Part shown: positions 8,006-16,026 of the stretch, piece by piece | Layout: the number at the start of each line of letters is the position of its first letter | Position numbering within the stretch: position 1 is the first letter of the stretch | Origin: UBA7236 sp044227505 | Lineage (GTDB): Bacteria; Bacteroidota; Bacteroidia; Chitinophagales; BACL12 | Direction of reading: 5' to 3' | DNA length: 64,000 nt | NCBI GenBank assembly: GCA_044227505.1 | Contig: JBGAWP010000004.1 | Span: 1 to 64,000, forward strand | Program-made: the position numbers and the translations under genes | The notes under the pieces: generated by a model | The model's database searches: none | The model's input: the letters and a program-made list of their open reading frames with translations, nothing else | Told to the model about the DNA's origin: nothing

Positions 8006-9556
8006 TCAGAGAATAATTAACTTTTTTATAAAATTATACTCTGCTGTTTTTAATTGAATAAAATATATACCCTTTGGAAATGAAGATACTTCAATGGTAG
8101 TGGAAAAAGGCTCTTGATCACCATTATTTGCATTTTCCCAATTCCTTATCTCCTTTCCGTAAATATCAATTATTTGAATTCCGGTTATAATTTCACTAAT
8201 GTCAGATTCAACCGTAATATTTGTTGATGCAGGATTTGGATATACATTAAACACGGATTCTTTTTCTATATCAATAATAGAAGACGTTGTTAAATAGGAG
8301 GAATCCATTATAATATATTCATCACCTTCTTCATAGTCGGTATATGCCATAAATGTCATAAGCATTTCATCAGAAGTATAAGGTCCCTCATACACTGTTA
8401 TGGGTGGATCATTAGGGTTATCGGGGTTGTCGGAAGTATTATCAAAATAAACATTTGCATAAAATCTGGCACCTTCCGGTACTTTTTGTATGGTGGGAAA
8501 AGTATAAAAATATTGCCAATGAAAATCCCAAACCGGTATGTCAATTATCGGAACCGAATCTCCTTCGAGCGTTTTAATCCAGATTTTGTAGGATTTACCA
8601 AGTTTATGCATATGCGGCATTATTGCAATAAAGGATTTGTCGTTTTCCATTGCAAATGAACGCTGCGTGAAATTAATAATTTCGTTTGCGGGAATAATTA
8701 ATGATTCTCCAAGCGGATTATACAGTGGAGTACTTACTTCAACATGCCGAACATCTTCAATATTTTCAACAAACTTAAAATTAATTCGTGTGCTGTCCGT
8801 GAGTCCTAAATTATCAGGTGCATAATGAATTTGTAAAATAATATCGCTTCCAACCGGAATTTCAATTCCCCAATCCGGCGGCAGAAATAAGGGTCCGCAG
8901 CCCGGTGACCAACCGCCAACGTATTTGCTAAATACAGGCCAACCGGTTTCTTCATTAAATCCTGCAAGTGGATCGGCAAGATCCAACTCGTAACAAATGT
9001 TGGTAGTGTCAAGATATACATCCACATGGTGAACAAGATTCCAATTGCCGGGAATAATTACCATCACATTAAAATATTTTGTTTCCGTGAAATTAGTGCG
9101 GACAACAAAGTGGCGATATTCATCTGTTGTATATTGTGTGGTATAATTTCCTATAGTAAAACTGGTATCAATAGCATCTAAAAGGGAGGTGCCAAAATTG
9201 AACACAGGTGGATCCGGAGCCAGCTCGGGATCTCCTTCTGCGAGATCGTTTGCTATCCATTGAGAAATTTTAAATTTTTCGTCTGCAGTTAAAACTAATT
9301 CGTCAGCAAAATGCGCGTAATTGGGATCTGCCGGCCAAGGCGGCATTTCTCCGGTTAACACGGCTGCTTCAATTTCACCGGCTTTAATATAAGCCTCATA
9401 ATAAGTGATCAACGAAAATGGTGCAATACCTTCAGGACGATGACAGGTTACACAATTGTTATAAAGTATGGGCGCAATATTTTCACTCCAGGTTATTTGA
9501 GTGTTTCCGGATTTCAGAATTATTAAACAAAAAAATAAAAAGGAGGAATGCCTCAT
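8006..9556 (-). CDS. Secreted haem-c / PHM-like copper monooxygenase with T9SS tail
   Basis: 516 residues. After a signal peptide comes a c-type haem site CVTCH (35-39) with GEMPPWP (69-75) as likely Met-ligand region. The middle matches copper type II ascorbate-dependent monooxygenases (PHM/DBM family): LVHHVDVYLD (His176, His177) and LQIHYAP (His244) for the first copper, MPHMHKLG (His315, His317) and SDEM (Met398) for the second. All six expected ligands are present. The tail VYPNPASTNITVES starts a type A T9SS sorting domain. Family knowledge suggests substrate hydroxylation with electrons from the haem domain; the substrate is unknown. A broken paralogue lies at 39814-41457. Confidence 0.75.
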   Translation of the reverse strand: MRHSSFLFFCLIILKSGNTQITWSENIAPILYNNCVTCHRPEGIAPFSLITYYEAYIKAGEIEAAVLTGEMPPWPADPNYAHFADELVLTADEKFKISQWIANDLAEGDPELAPDPPVFNFGTSLLDAIDTSFTIGNYTTQYTTDEYRHFVVRTNFTETKYFNVMVIIPGNWNLVHHVDVYLDTTNICYELDLADPLAGFNEETGWPVFSKYVGGWSPGCGPLFLPPDWGIEIPVGSDIILQIHYAPDNLGLTDSTRINFKFVENIEDVRHVEVSTPLYNPLGESLIIPANEIINFTQRSFAMENDKSFIAIMPHMHKLGKSYKIWIKTLEGDSVPIIDIPVWDFHWQYFYTFPTIQKVPEGARFYANVYFDNTSDNPDNPNDPPITVYEGPYTSDEMLMTFMAYTDYEEGDEYIIMDSSYLTTSSIIDIEKESVFNVYPNPASTNITVESDISEIITGIQIIDIYGKEIRNWENANNGDQEPFSTTIEVSSFPKGIYFIQLKTAEYNFIKKLIIL

Positions 9557-9691
9557 AACTTAGTAAAGTTATAATTTTAAAGTTAATATTAAGAAATATG
9601 GATGATAAATCATAGTACATTTTAAAAATTTTACATTATCCAAACATATTAAGTTTTGTTTTATAGAGAATTTAATTTTATCAATTTTGTC

Positions 9692-9727
9692 AAAAAAAAG
9701 ACCCGACCTGCATAAGCAGATCAGGTC
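9692..9727 (-). terminator. Rho-independent terminator of the TonB receptor locus
   Basis: On the minus strand GACCTG, an 11-nt loop and CAGGTC are followed by GGGTC and a run of eight T. It lies 20 bp after the stop of the lipoprotein gene at 9747 and should end the transcript of that operon. Confidence 0.7.
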
Positions 9728-9746
9728 ATCTTATACTCACAAAAAA

Positions 9747-10175
9747 TTATTGAGCAGTTATTGTCAGATTTATCTGACCGGTTAATCCATCGCGGTTGGT
9801 GATCGTAAAAGTATATTTTTCAGTATCACCAATTGTTGTACTTACAATAGTTGCAAAATCGTAATCGTAATGTTCCTCTTGTGCTGAAGTAAGATCCGCA
9901 TTATAAACGGAAACATCTGTTCCGCCATTCAGGGAGCGGGAAATATTAAAATGGTTTAATACATCTTCTTCTTCGCCTTCACTTTCGCTTTTCTCAGCCT
10001 CTATTCCAATAAGCACTGCCGAACCAGCAGGCAGTGAGATGCTGGAAGAAATATAACTGCCTCCGGTTTTAAAACTGATGGAGGGTGGTTTCATTTCATC
10101 TTCCTTTTTGCAGGAATTAAAAATGGTTGCACAGAGTAAAACTGTTAATATCAGCATGCTGTTATTTATTTTCAT
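9747..10175 (-). CDS. Small surface lipoprotein linked to TonB receptor
   Basis: 142 residues. Lipoprotein signal peptide with lipobox FNSC and cysteine near residue 22, followed by KKEDE. The mature part starts PPSISFKTGGSY and resembles the protein at 12889 (PPSLKFKT; ILIGI versus VLIGI; a YDYDF versus YEYEYSSF block before the last beta strands). I do not recognise the family. It begins 1 nt after the TonB receptor stop, and a terminator follows, so it is the last gene of that operon. A role as a substrate-capturing partner of the receptor is inference. Confidence 0.7.
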   Translation of the reverse strand: MKINNSMLILTVLLCATIFNSCKKEDEMKPPSISFKTGGSYISSSISLPAGSAVLIGIEAEKSESEGEEEDVLNHFNISRSLNGGTDVSVYNADLTSAQEEHYDYDFATIVSTTIGDTEKYTFTITNRDGLTGQINLTITAQ

Positions 10176-10176
10176 A

Positions 10177-12213
10177 TTATTTTATTTTAATTTGTTTTGT
10201 GAATAAAAACTTGCAATTAAATACGATATTCATTCCAATATTATTTAACCCTAGAATTTTAAATCGGGATAAATGGTCGTAATACACTTCATTAAGTAAA
10301 TTATTTCCTGCAATGGATAATGCAATAGGAAATTTACCGGTGTTTATGGTGCAGCCCATACCTGCATTTAATAATTCATACGATGGTGTTGCAGTTTCAA
10401 AAGCGGCGAAATTATTTTGTCGGCAAATGAGATCGCAGTTCATAAAAACAAAAACATTTTTGGTGTTTTTCACTTTGTTTTTTTCAAATCGCAACTCAGG
10501 TCGAATTTTTTGAGCAGGAATAAATGGTAAATATTCCTTATCGGCTTTTTGTCCCGTCATGCCTGAATAACTTACACTTATTTTCCAATTCCGGGCGAAA
10601 GCCGGTGTTAATTCCATTGAAGTTTCACCACCATATAACACAGCGTTTTGTTGTTTAAACCGATAGATCGGAAATCCAAACCATTCTTCGGCAGTCGGCG
10701 ACAGATAAATATAATTTTGGAAATAATTATAGAATACACTGCAATAAAAATGGTAGTGTGCTGATGTTTTATCCAATGAAATATCCCCGTTCACATTTTG
10801 TTCATTAGAAAGTGTAGGGTCGCCAATTTCGTAGGTAAATACACCTTCATGCAATCCGTTGGAAGATAATTCTGCTAAATTGGGACTTCGCACACCACTT
10901 GCTATATTTATTTTCAGGTTAATATCATTAGTGGGATTTAAACTAATGCCTACTGTACCATTAAAAAATGGATGAAAAACTTCAAAAGGATCTATTATTT
11001 TTTCCTCCGAATTAACACCCAAAGTGGGAAGCGTTTTTATATATTTTCCTCCAACACCTCCACCAAATTCAAGTATGGAATTATTAAAATGGTGTTTTAA
11101 TAATCCGGAAATACCCGACTCGCTCATCCATGCATCCGGAATGATTCTCCTTTTGCCGTAGTTTGTATTATTTTCCACGGCAGTAATATTTGCCAGAACT
11201 ATTTCATTTTTTGCAGATAATTGTTTGTTCCAACGCAAAGTATATTGCCCGGTAATAAGTGCCATATTTAAACTGATGGCACCACCACCTTCATCTTCCA
11301 TGCGTTGATTGGATTGTATTCCGGCATTCAGTTTTAGACTGGATTTCTGAAAAATGAAAGTATTTTCGGAAGATAAAATATTTAATACAACAATATGGTG
11401 TGGCCCTGGAAAAGTTCTGGACCAACGTGCATCGGGAGATTCAAAAAAATCGGAAATATCACTGAATATAAATCCGAAACGATTCAGCGAAAAATTGTAG
11501 TTATTTTCACTGAGCCAATTCTTTTTTCTAAAACCATAACTTCCCTTAAAATAATAGCCATCAAAACGGCTGTTCAGAATTCGGGTGTTATTTCCATCTG
11601 CATAATCTGCATTGGATTCATACCCCGCTCTGAAACGCAACCATTTTTGTCCGAAATTTATTTTATACCCATATTGTAGAGTTCCACCCAAAGTGTTGGA
11701 ATTTAATTTGATTCCCATGTCGCTTTGTGTGGTCCCTGCTTTCGCTTTTTCTTCTTCGATTATATTTATTACTCCGGCAACTGCTTCCGTTCCATACAAT
11801 ACAGAATAGGGACCCTTTATGATTTCGGCTTTTGATATTCCGATATCACTCAACCCTAGCCCGTGTTCATCCTGCCACTGCTGATTGTCAAACCGCAATC
11901 CGGAAAAAAGCACTAATACGCGATTGCCATATAATCCGTGAATTACCGGTTTGGAAATAGCAACTCCTGTGGAGAGCTGACTAATTCCAGGAACTTTTGC
12001 AAGTGCATCCGATAAATTAAATGCACCACTGCGAATAATCGTTTCGAGACTTATGGGTTCTATATGTATACTTGTTTGTTTAGTATTTACGTCCTTATAG
12101 GATGTAACAACAACGGCATCTAATTTTAATGTATCTTCTTGAGCACTTAAAATTGAAACACCAAAACAAAATAGCATAAGAATTAAGCCACGAAAAGGTG
12201 GACATACTTTCAT
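10177..12213 (-). CDS. TonB-dependent outer-membrane receptor
   Basis: 678 residues from the chosen start (ATG 12213, giving MKVCPPFRG and a clean signal peptide ending ILSAQ); an upstream in-frame ATG at 12243 adds 10 residues. The mature N-terminus has a TonB-box-like LDAVVVTS. The plug follows: ALAKVPGISQ, KPVIHGLYGNRVLVLFSG, DEHGLG, EIIKGPYSVLYG and AGVINII. The rest is a 22-strand-type barrel ending in an aromatic-rich strand. There is no N-terminal carboxypeptidase-like domain and no SusD partner, which argues against a polysaccharide system; siderophore, haem or metal uptake is more likely. Flanked by two paralogous lipoprotein genes. Confidence 0.85.
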   Translation of the reverse strand: MKVCPPFRGLILMLFCFGVSILSAQEDTLKLDAVVVTSYKDVNTKQTSIHIEPISLETIIRSGAFNLSDALAKVPGISQLSTGVAISKPVIHGLYGNRVLVLFSGLRFDNQQWQDEHGLGLSDIGISKAEIIKGPYSVLYGTEAVAGVINIIEEEKAKAGTTQSDMGIKLNSNTLGGTLQYGYKINFGQKWLRFRAGYESNADYADGNNTRILNSRFDGYYFKGSYGFRKKNWLSENNYNFSLNRFGFIFSDISDFFESPDARWSRTFPGPHHIVVLNILSSENTFIFQKSSLKLNAGIQSNQRMEDEGGGAISLNMALITGQYTLRWNKQLSAKNEIVLANITAVENNTNYGKRRIIPDAWMSESGISGLLKHHFNNSILEFGGGVGGKYIKTLPTLGVNSEEKIIDPFEVFHPFFNGTVGISLNPTNDINLKINIASGVRSPNLAELSSNGLHEGVFTYEIGDPTLSNEQNVNGDISLDKTSAHYHFYCSVFYNYFQNYIYLSPTAEEWFGFPIYRFKQQNAVLYGGETSMELTPAFARNWKISVSYSGMTGQKADKEYLPFIPAQKIRPELRFEKNKVKNTKNVFVFMNCDLICRQNNFAAFETATPSYELLNAGMGCTINTGKFPIALSIAGNNLLNEVYYDHLSRFKILGLNNIGMNIVFNCKFLFTKQIKIK

Positions 12214-12252
12214 GTTAAAATTGTTTAAAAAATTGATCTGCAAAAAAGATTG

Positions 12253-12777
12253 TCAGGCAGATAATTTTTCAGGTGGTGGCGAGAAAGGTAAAATGTAATT
12301 TGAAGCAGGGAATTGATTTTCAGTGAGATATAATATCTTACAGAAAGATTCTGATATAGAAAGGTCCAATTGCTTTTCTACATTAAAGTGAAAAGCGTAA
12401 AATGGAGCAAACCTGATTCCCGATCTGGAGTTGAGATTTCGATCTTTATAAATGCGTTGAATATTATTTTCCGCAATATCTTTTATAGTATGTAACGTAA
12501 TAGTGCTATCTGAATTAATTTTGGAGCTGTAAATATCATAGTGGTCACCTTGATATACAATTTCAGTAATTGTTTTTGATATACTTCGTTTTGGAAGTTT
12601 ATTAAATTCCGTTACATGCAGGGTGATAAAATTACCGACAGAAACATCGGAGGAAATTGTATCCTCAGATCTTCTTGCCTGAACACGGACAAAATAGGAG
12701 GAACATAAATAACTCACCCCGCTGCCCGATATCACTAGCAATAAAAATACAAATATGGAAAACCACTTCTTTGCCAT
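12253..12777 (-). CDS. Small membrane-anchored protein upstream of TonB receptor
   Basis: 174 residues, not recognised. Residues 7-28 form one hydrophobic segment (signal anchor or uncleaved signal). The rest is soluble and polar, with SFCKILYLTENQFPASNYI and a proline-rich end PFSPPPEKLSA. It is immediately upstream of the receptor and in the same direction. Small exported proteins with proline-rich tails often sit before TonB receptors in Bacteroidota; any functional link here is inferred from position only. Confidence 0.6.
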   Translation of the reverse strand: MAKKWFSIFVFLLLVISGSGVSYLCSSYFVRVQARRSEDTISSDVSVGNFITLHVTEFNKLPKRSISKTITEIVYQGDHYDIYSSKINSDSTITLHTIKDIAENNIQRIYKDRNLNSRSGIRFAPFYAFHFNVEKQLDLSISESFCKILYLTENQFPASNYILPFSPPPEKLSA

Positions 12778-12816
12778 ATGCCTGAATGTAAAAATACGGT
12801 AATAGTCCTGAATTTT

Positions 12817-12828
12817 CCCTAATTAGGG
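12817..12828. promoter_or_regulatory. Perfect palindrome CCCTAATTAGGG, candidate operator
   Basis: A 12-bp perfect palindrome about 40 bp upstream of the first gene of the TonB receptor run, in an otherwise AT-rich spacer. The position fits an operator. Several 12-bp palindromes are expected by chance in 64 kb, so support is weak. Confidence 0.3.
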
Positions 12829-12888
12829 TTTAAAAATTGTAAGCTTATTGTAAAATTGGTTTAATGCTTTTAATTATTAAAATATTTA

Positions 12889-13323
12889 TCAATTAGACAA
12901 TACAGTTAATTCTTTTTGAGCTATGTAACCATCTTTATTATATACCACAACATTAAATCGAACACTGTCACCAGCAATAGCACTCGCAAAGGAGCTGTAT
13001 TCGTATTCGTAAAGAGCTGCTTCATCCGCTGTCATGGTATGTTCGTAAACAATAACATCAGCTGCCCCATTTGCCGACATTTTAACAATTAAATTACTGA
13101 GATCATCAGCATCTTTTAAAGCTTCAATTTCCCCTCTTTCTGCAATTATGCCTATTAATATGGGATCACCACCATTTATTGTAGTATCGTTGTAAGTGTA
13201 ACCTGCAGATGTTTTAAATTTGAGCGATGGAGGATTGTATCCTTCAACCGGACTTTGTTTACAGGCAAATAGAAAAACAAAACTGATTATTACAGTACAA
13301 TATATATTTAAAATCTTTTTCAT
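12889..13323 (-). CDS. Small lipoprotein, paralogue of the 9747 gene
   Basis: 144 residues with a lipoprotein signal (lipobox FAC near residue 21, then KQSPVEGYN). The mature part aligns with the 9747 protein: PPSLKFKTSAGYTYNDTTI, ILIGIIAERG, an acidic stretch, VIVYEHTM and a final beta-rich block. Family not recognised. It starts 5 nt after the kbl stop, so it is probably cotranscribed with kbl and lies just upstream of the TonB receptor run. The paired arrangement around the receptor suggests duplication and a related role. Confidence 0.65.
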   Translation of the reverse strand: MKKILNIYCTVIISFVFLFACKQSPVEGYNPPSLKFKTSAGYTYNDTTINGGDPILIGIIAERGEIEALKDADDLSNLIVKMSANGAADVIVYEHTMTADEAALYEYEYSSFASAIAGDSVRFNVVVYNKDGYIAQKELTVLSN

Positions 13324-13328
13324 AATAC

Positions 13329-14516
13329 TTATTTTATAACGCTTAATTCTTTTCCAACTTTTATAAATGCATTTATTGCTTTATCCAAATGATGTTGATC
13401 GTGCCCTGCAGAAATTTGAATTCTTATTCGCGCTTGTCCTTTTGGTACAACAGGGAAATAAAATCCGATCACATAAATTCCTTCTTCCAATAATTTTGCA
13501 GCCATGGTCTGACTTAAAACTGCATCGTATAACATAAGCGGAACGATAGGATGTTCGCCGGGTTTTATATCAAAACCGGCTTCCGTCATTTTGCTGCGGA
13601 AATATTTTGTATTGGATTCTAATTTATCTCTTAATTCCGTTGTTTCACTTAAAAGATCAAGCACTGCTATTGATGCTCCGGTAATGGAAGGAGCCAGAGT
13701 ATTCGAAAATAAATAAGGACGAGAACGCTGACGCAGCATTTCAATAATTTCTTTTCTTCCTGAAGTGAATCCACCGCTTGCACCACCCAAAGCTTTTCCG
13801 AGTGTTCCGGTAATAATATCTATTTTTCCCATTACACCCCTGTATTCATGTGTGCCTCTTCCGGTTTTTCCAATAAATCCACTTGCATGACATTCATCGA
13901 TCATGATCAATGCATTATATTTTTCGGCGAGCTCCACAATTTTATCTAATTGTGCAATGGTGCCATCCATACTGAAAACACCATCTGTAACAATAATTCT
14001 ATTGCGTTGCGCTTGTGAAGTAATTAATTGTGCTTCGAGATCGGCCATGTCGTTATTAGCATATCTGTATCGCACGGCTTTACATAAACGAACACCGTCA
14101 ATAATGGAAGCGTGATTTAATGCATCAGAAATAATTGCATCTTCTTCATTAAACAAGGGTTCAAAAACTCCGCCGTTCGCATCAAATGCAGCCGCGTATA
14201 AAATCGTATCTTCCGTTCCTAAAAAAGCGGAAATTTTTTGTTCCAGTTCCTTGTGAATATCCTGAGTTCCGCAAATAAACCGAACCGAACTCATACCATA
14301 TCCATGGCTGTCAATTGCTTTTTTAGCCGCATCAATTACTTTTGGATGTGAGCTTAATCCCAGATAATTATTTGCACAAAAATTGATCACCTTGCTGCCA
14401 TTGGCAAGTGTAATATCGGCTGCCTGTGGAGATGTGATAATACGTTCATTTTTATAAAGACCGGAGTCTTTTATTTCTTGAATTTCTTTGCTGAGGCGAT
14501 CTTGTATTGTATACAT
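13329..14516 (-). CDS. kbl: Glycine C-acetyltransferase (2-amino-3-ketobutyrate CoA ligase)
   Basis: 395 residues, the usual length. A PLP enzyme of the alpha-oxoamine synthase family that converts 2-amino-3-ketobutyrate and CoA to glycine and acetyl-CoA in threonine breakdown. Visible: NFCANNYLGLSSHP (45-58), SVRFICGTQ (77-85), the cofactor-binding DECHASGF (207-214), and the PLP lysine Lys241 in TGTLGKALGGASGG. The SSVRFICGTQ signature favours Kbl over BioF or serine palmitoyltransferase. Threonine dehydrogenase (tdh) is not adjacent. The downstream lipoprotein gene follows after 5 nt. Confidence 0.93.
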   Translation of the reverse strand: MYTIQDRLSKEIQEIKDSGLYKNERIITSPQAADITLANGSKVINFCANNYLGLSSHPKVIDAAKKAIDSHGYGMSSVRFICGTQDIHKELEQKISAFLGTEDTILYAAAFDANGGVFEPLFNEEDAIISDALNHASIIDGVRLCKAVRYRYANNDMADLEAQLITSQAQRNRIIVTDGVFSMDGTIAQLDKIVELAEKYNALIMIDECHASGFIGKTGRGTHEYRGVMGKIDIITGTLGKALGGASGGFTSGRKEIIEMLRQRSRPYLFSNTLAPSITGASIAVLDLLSETTELRDKLESNTKYFRSKMTEAGFDIKPGEHPIVPLMLYDAVLSQTMAAKLLEEGIYVIGFYFPVVPKGQARIRIQISAGHDQHHLDKAINAFIKVGKELSVIK

Positions 14517-14704
14517 ATATTTTAAATAATACTATTTTAAATAGGCAAAAAAAATAATTGAATTCCTGATATATTTGTGACATCTATAATTTCGAAAGGC
14601 ATAAGAGGTATAAAATTACAAAAAAATTAATTCCGACAAATTAAATCTACCTGATTTTTAGTAAAAGGTGAATTTAGGGTGAGATTTTTTATGTGTGCGT
14701 TTTT

Positions 14705-14819
14705 TTTGCCACGAAGGCACTAAGGCACAAAGGCTTCACTAAGGAAATCAATAAATGGAAGAAATTTAATTTACCACTCCTGATCAAACTACTTCGTGTC
14801 TTAGTGCCTTCGTGGCAAA
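14705..14819. repeat. Long inverted repeat of octad words (GCCACGAAGGCACTAAGG)
   Basis: The 24-bp arms 14705-14728 and 14796-14819 are inverted copies with one mismatch, around a 67-bp AT-rich centre. On the minus strand the left arm plus flank reads as an 8-nt series CCTTTGTG, CCTTAGTG, CCTTCGTG, GC. A related single copy lies at 47096-47146. It sits between the S41 gene at 14856 and kbl, where it could act as a terminator for the S41 transcript. The remaining spacer 14517-14704 is AT-rich with nothing recognised. Confidence 0.8.
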
Positions 14820-14855
14820 AGGTTTTATCTTCTTACATTCTTAATTTTTAAGACT

Positions 14856-15893
14856 TCACTCCTTATCCAACCACAATAACGCATTTTTTACCTTTTCATC
14901 CTGCAAAAGATCCTCAAAATTATCGCCTCCTAAAATGTACCTGTCGGGTAACACGTTATCATAATAAATATTTCCTTTTACATCGCTGTTAAATGCAGTG
15001 GAAAGATTCATGCTGAGTTGTGGTGAAAAATAGAAATAATTATTGCCCGTGGTATAACCCAAGGCTGTATTTTCTCCAATAAAAAAAGTATTTGGTCTGC
15101 TTTTAAAAGCAATTGCCGTTACTTGACCCGAACTCGCAGTGATATAACTCAACAAAACAACAACAGGCATTTTTTGAAAATTTGTTTCGCAGGAATCTGT
15201 AGCGAAGGTCATCTGCCATTCTGCTTGGTTTGCGTTGCCAAAGTATAAATTATCATTTTTTATATTCAGGTCAAATATTACTTCGTGCTTTGCATTTACG
15301 GTGCCGGCAATTTTTCCTTCCTCAAAAAAGCAACTTAATCCACCTAACATAGGATACATATTTCCTCCACCATTTAATCGCAGGTCAACAATGCAGGAGG
15401 TAATTCCTTTTTCCTTTAACACGCAAATACTGTCTTTAATAATTTGTGTGAAAATATCAGAACCCGGCCCGAAAGCGCTTATCTGTGGAACCTGTATATA
15501 GCCTGTTCTTCCGCCTAATAGGGCTATACGAATATTACCTTCCTCCGCCCACATTTTTTTTAACAAAGGCATTACCTGTGCAGTTTCCACCACGGTAGCC
15601 GGGTGATAATAATTGAATGTATGGTTATTATAAATTATGCTGCTGTGAACATCGTCCATCTCCTCAAATACCCGAACTAATGCTATAATTGTATCCTGAT
15701 TCATTTTAGCTTCCGATAATAATTGATAAAAAAGTTTATCGGTTTTTTTCCAGTTTAATTTATTGGCATGAACCGATTGTGTTTTAATAATTGCATAAAT
15801 GGAATCTGCAGGAATTTTTTGTGCATATATTTCTAAATGAAATAATAAACCGGACAAAAAAATTAACATGATTTTAATGGTGCTTATTTTCAT
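14856..15893 (-). CDS. Secreted S41 family peptidase (short form)
   Basis: 345 residues with signal peptide (MKISTIKIMLIFLSGLLF, cleavage after about residue 24). S41 core: GRTGYIQVP (about 128-136), CIVDLRLNGGGNMYPML (about 163-179), and LLSYITASSGQVTAIAF with the likely nucleophile Ser in TASSGQ, then FFIGENTALGYT. No PDZ domain is evident. The substrate is unknown. A TATATTTG element lies only 5 nt before the start codon, suggesting a leaderless or very short-leader mRNA. Confidence 0.8.
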   Translation of the reverse strand: MKISTIKIMLIFLSGLLFHLEIYAQKIPADSIYAIIKTQSVHANKLNWKKTDKLFYQLLSEAKMNQDTIIALVRVFEEMDDVHSSIIYNNHTFNYYHPATVVETAQVMPLLKKMWAEEGNIRIALLGGRTGYIQVPQISAFGPGSDIFTQIIKDSICVLKEKGITSCIVDLRLNGGGNMYPMLGGLSCFFEEGKIAGTVNAKHEVIFDLNIKNDNLYFGNANQAEWQMTFATDSCETNFQKMPVVVLLSYITASSGQVTAIAFKSRPNTFFIGENTALGYTTGNNYFYFSPQLSMNLSTAFNSDVKGNIYYDNVLPDRYILGGDNFEDLLQDEKVKNALLWLDKE

Positions 15894-15898
15894 TAAAA

Positions 15899-15906
15899 CA
15901 AATATA
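15899..15906 (-). promoter_or_regulatory. Candidate -7 element directly before the S41 start
   Basis: Minus strand TATATTTG matches TAnnTTTG exactly and ends 5 nt before the ATG, so transcription would start at or next to the start codon. No clear -33 box is seen. Confidence 0.4.
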
Positions 15907-16026
15907 AAACATTTACCAAAAATTATTTTTTTGGAATAATCAGCTCCAATTTTTTAAAGGCAACTCTGATTTTGAAGAAAAATATAAAAAAATTGTATTT
16001 TTATTACTTCAAATATCAGGATTAAT

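Noticed and set aside
14569..14576. TATATTTG on the plus strand as a promoter
   Set aside because: No plus-strand gene lies downstream before 16027.
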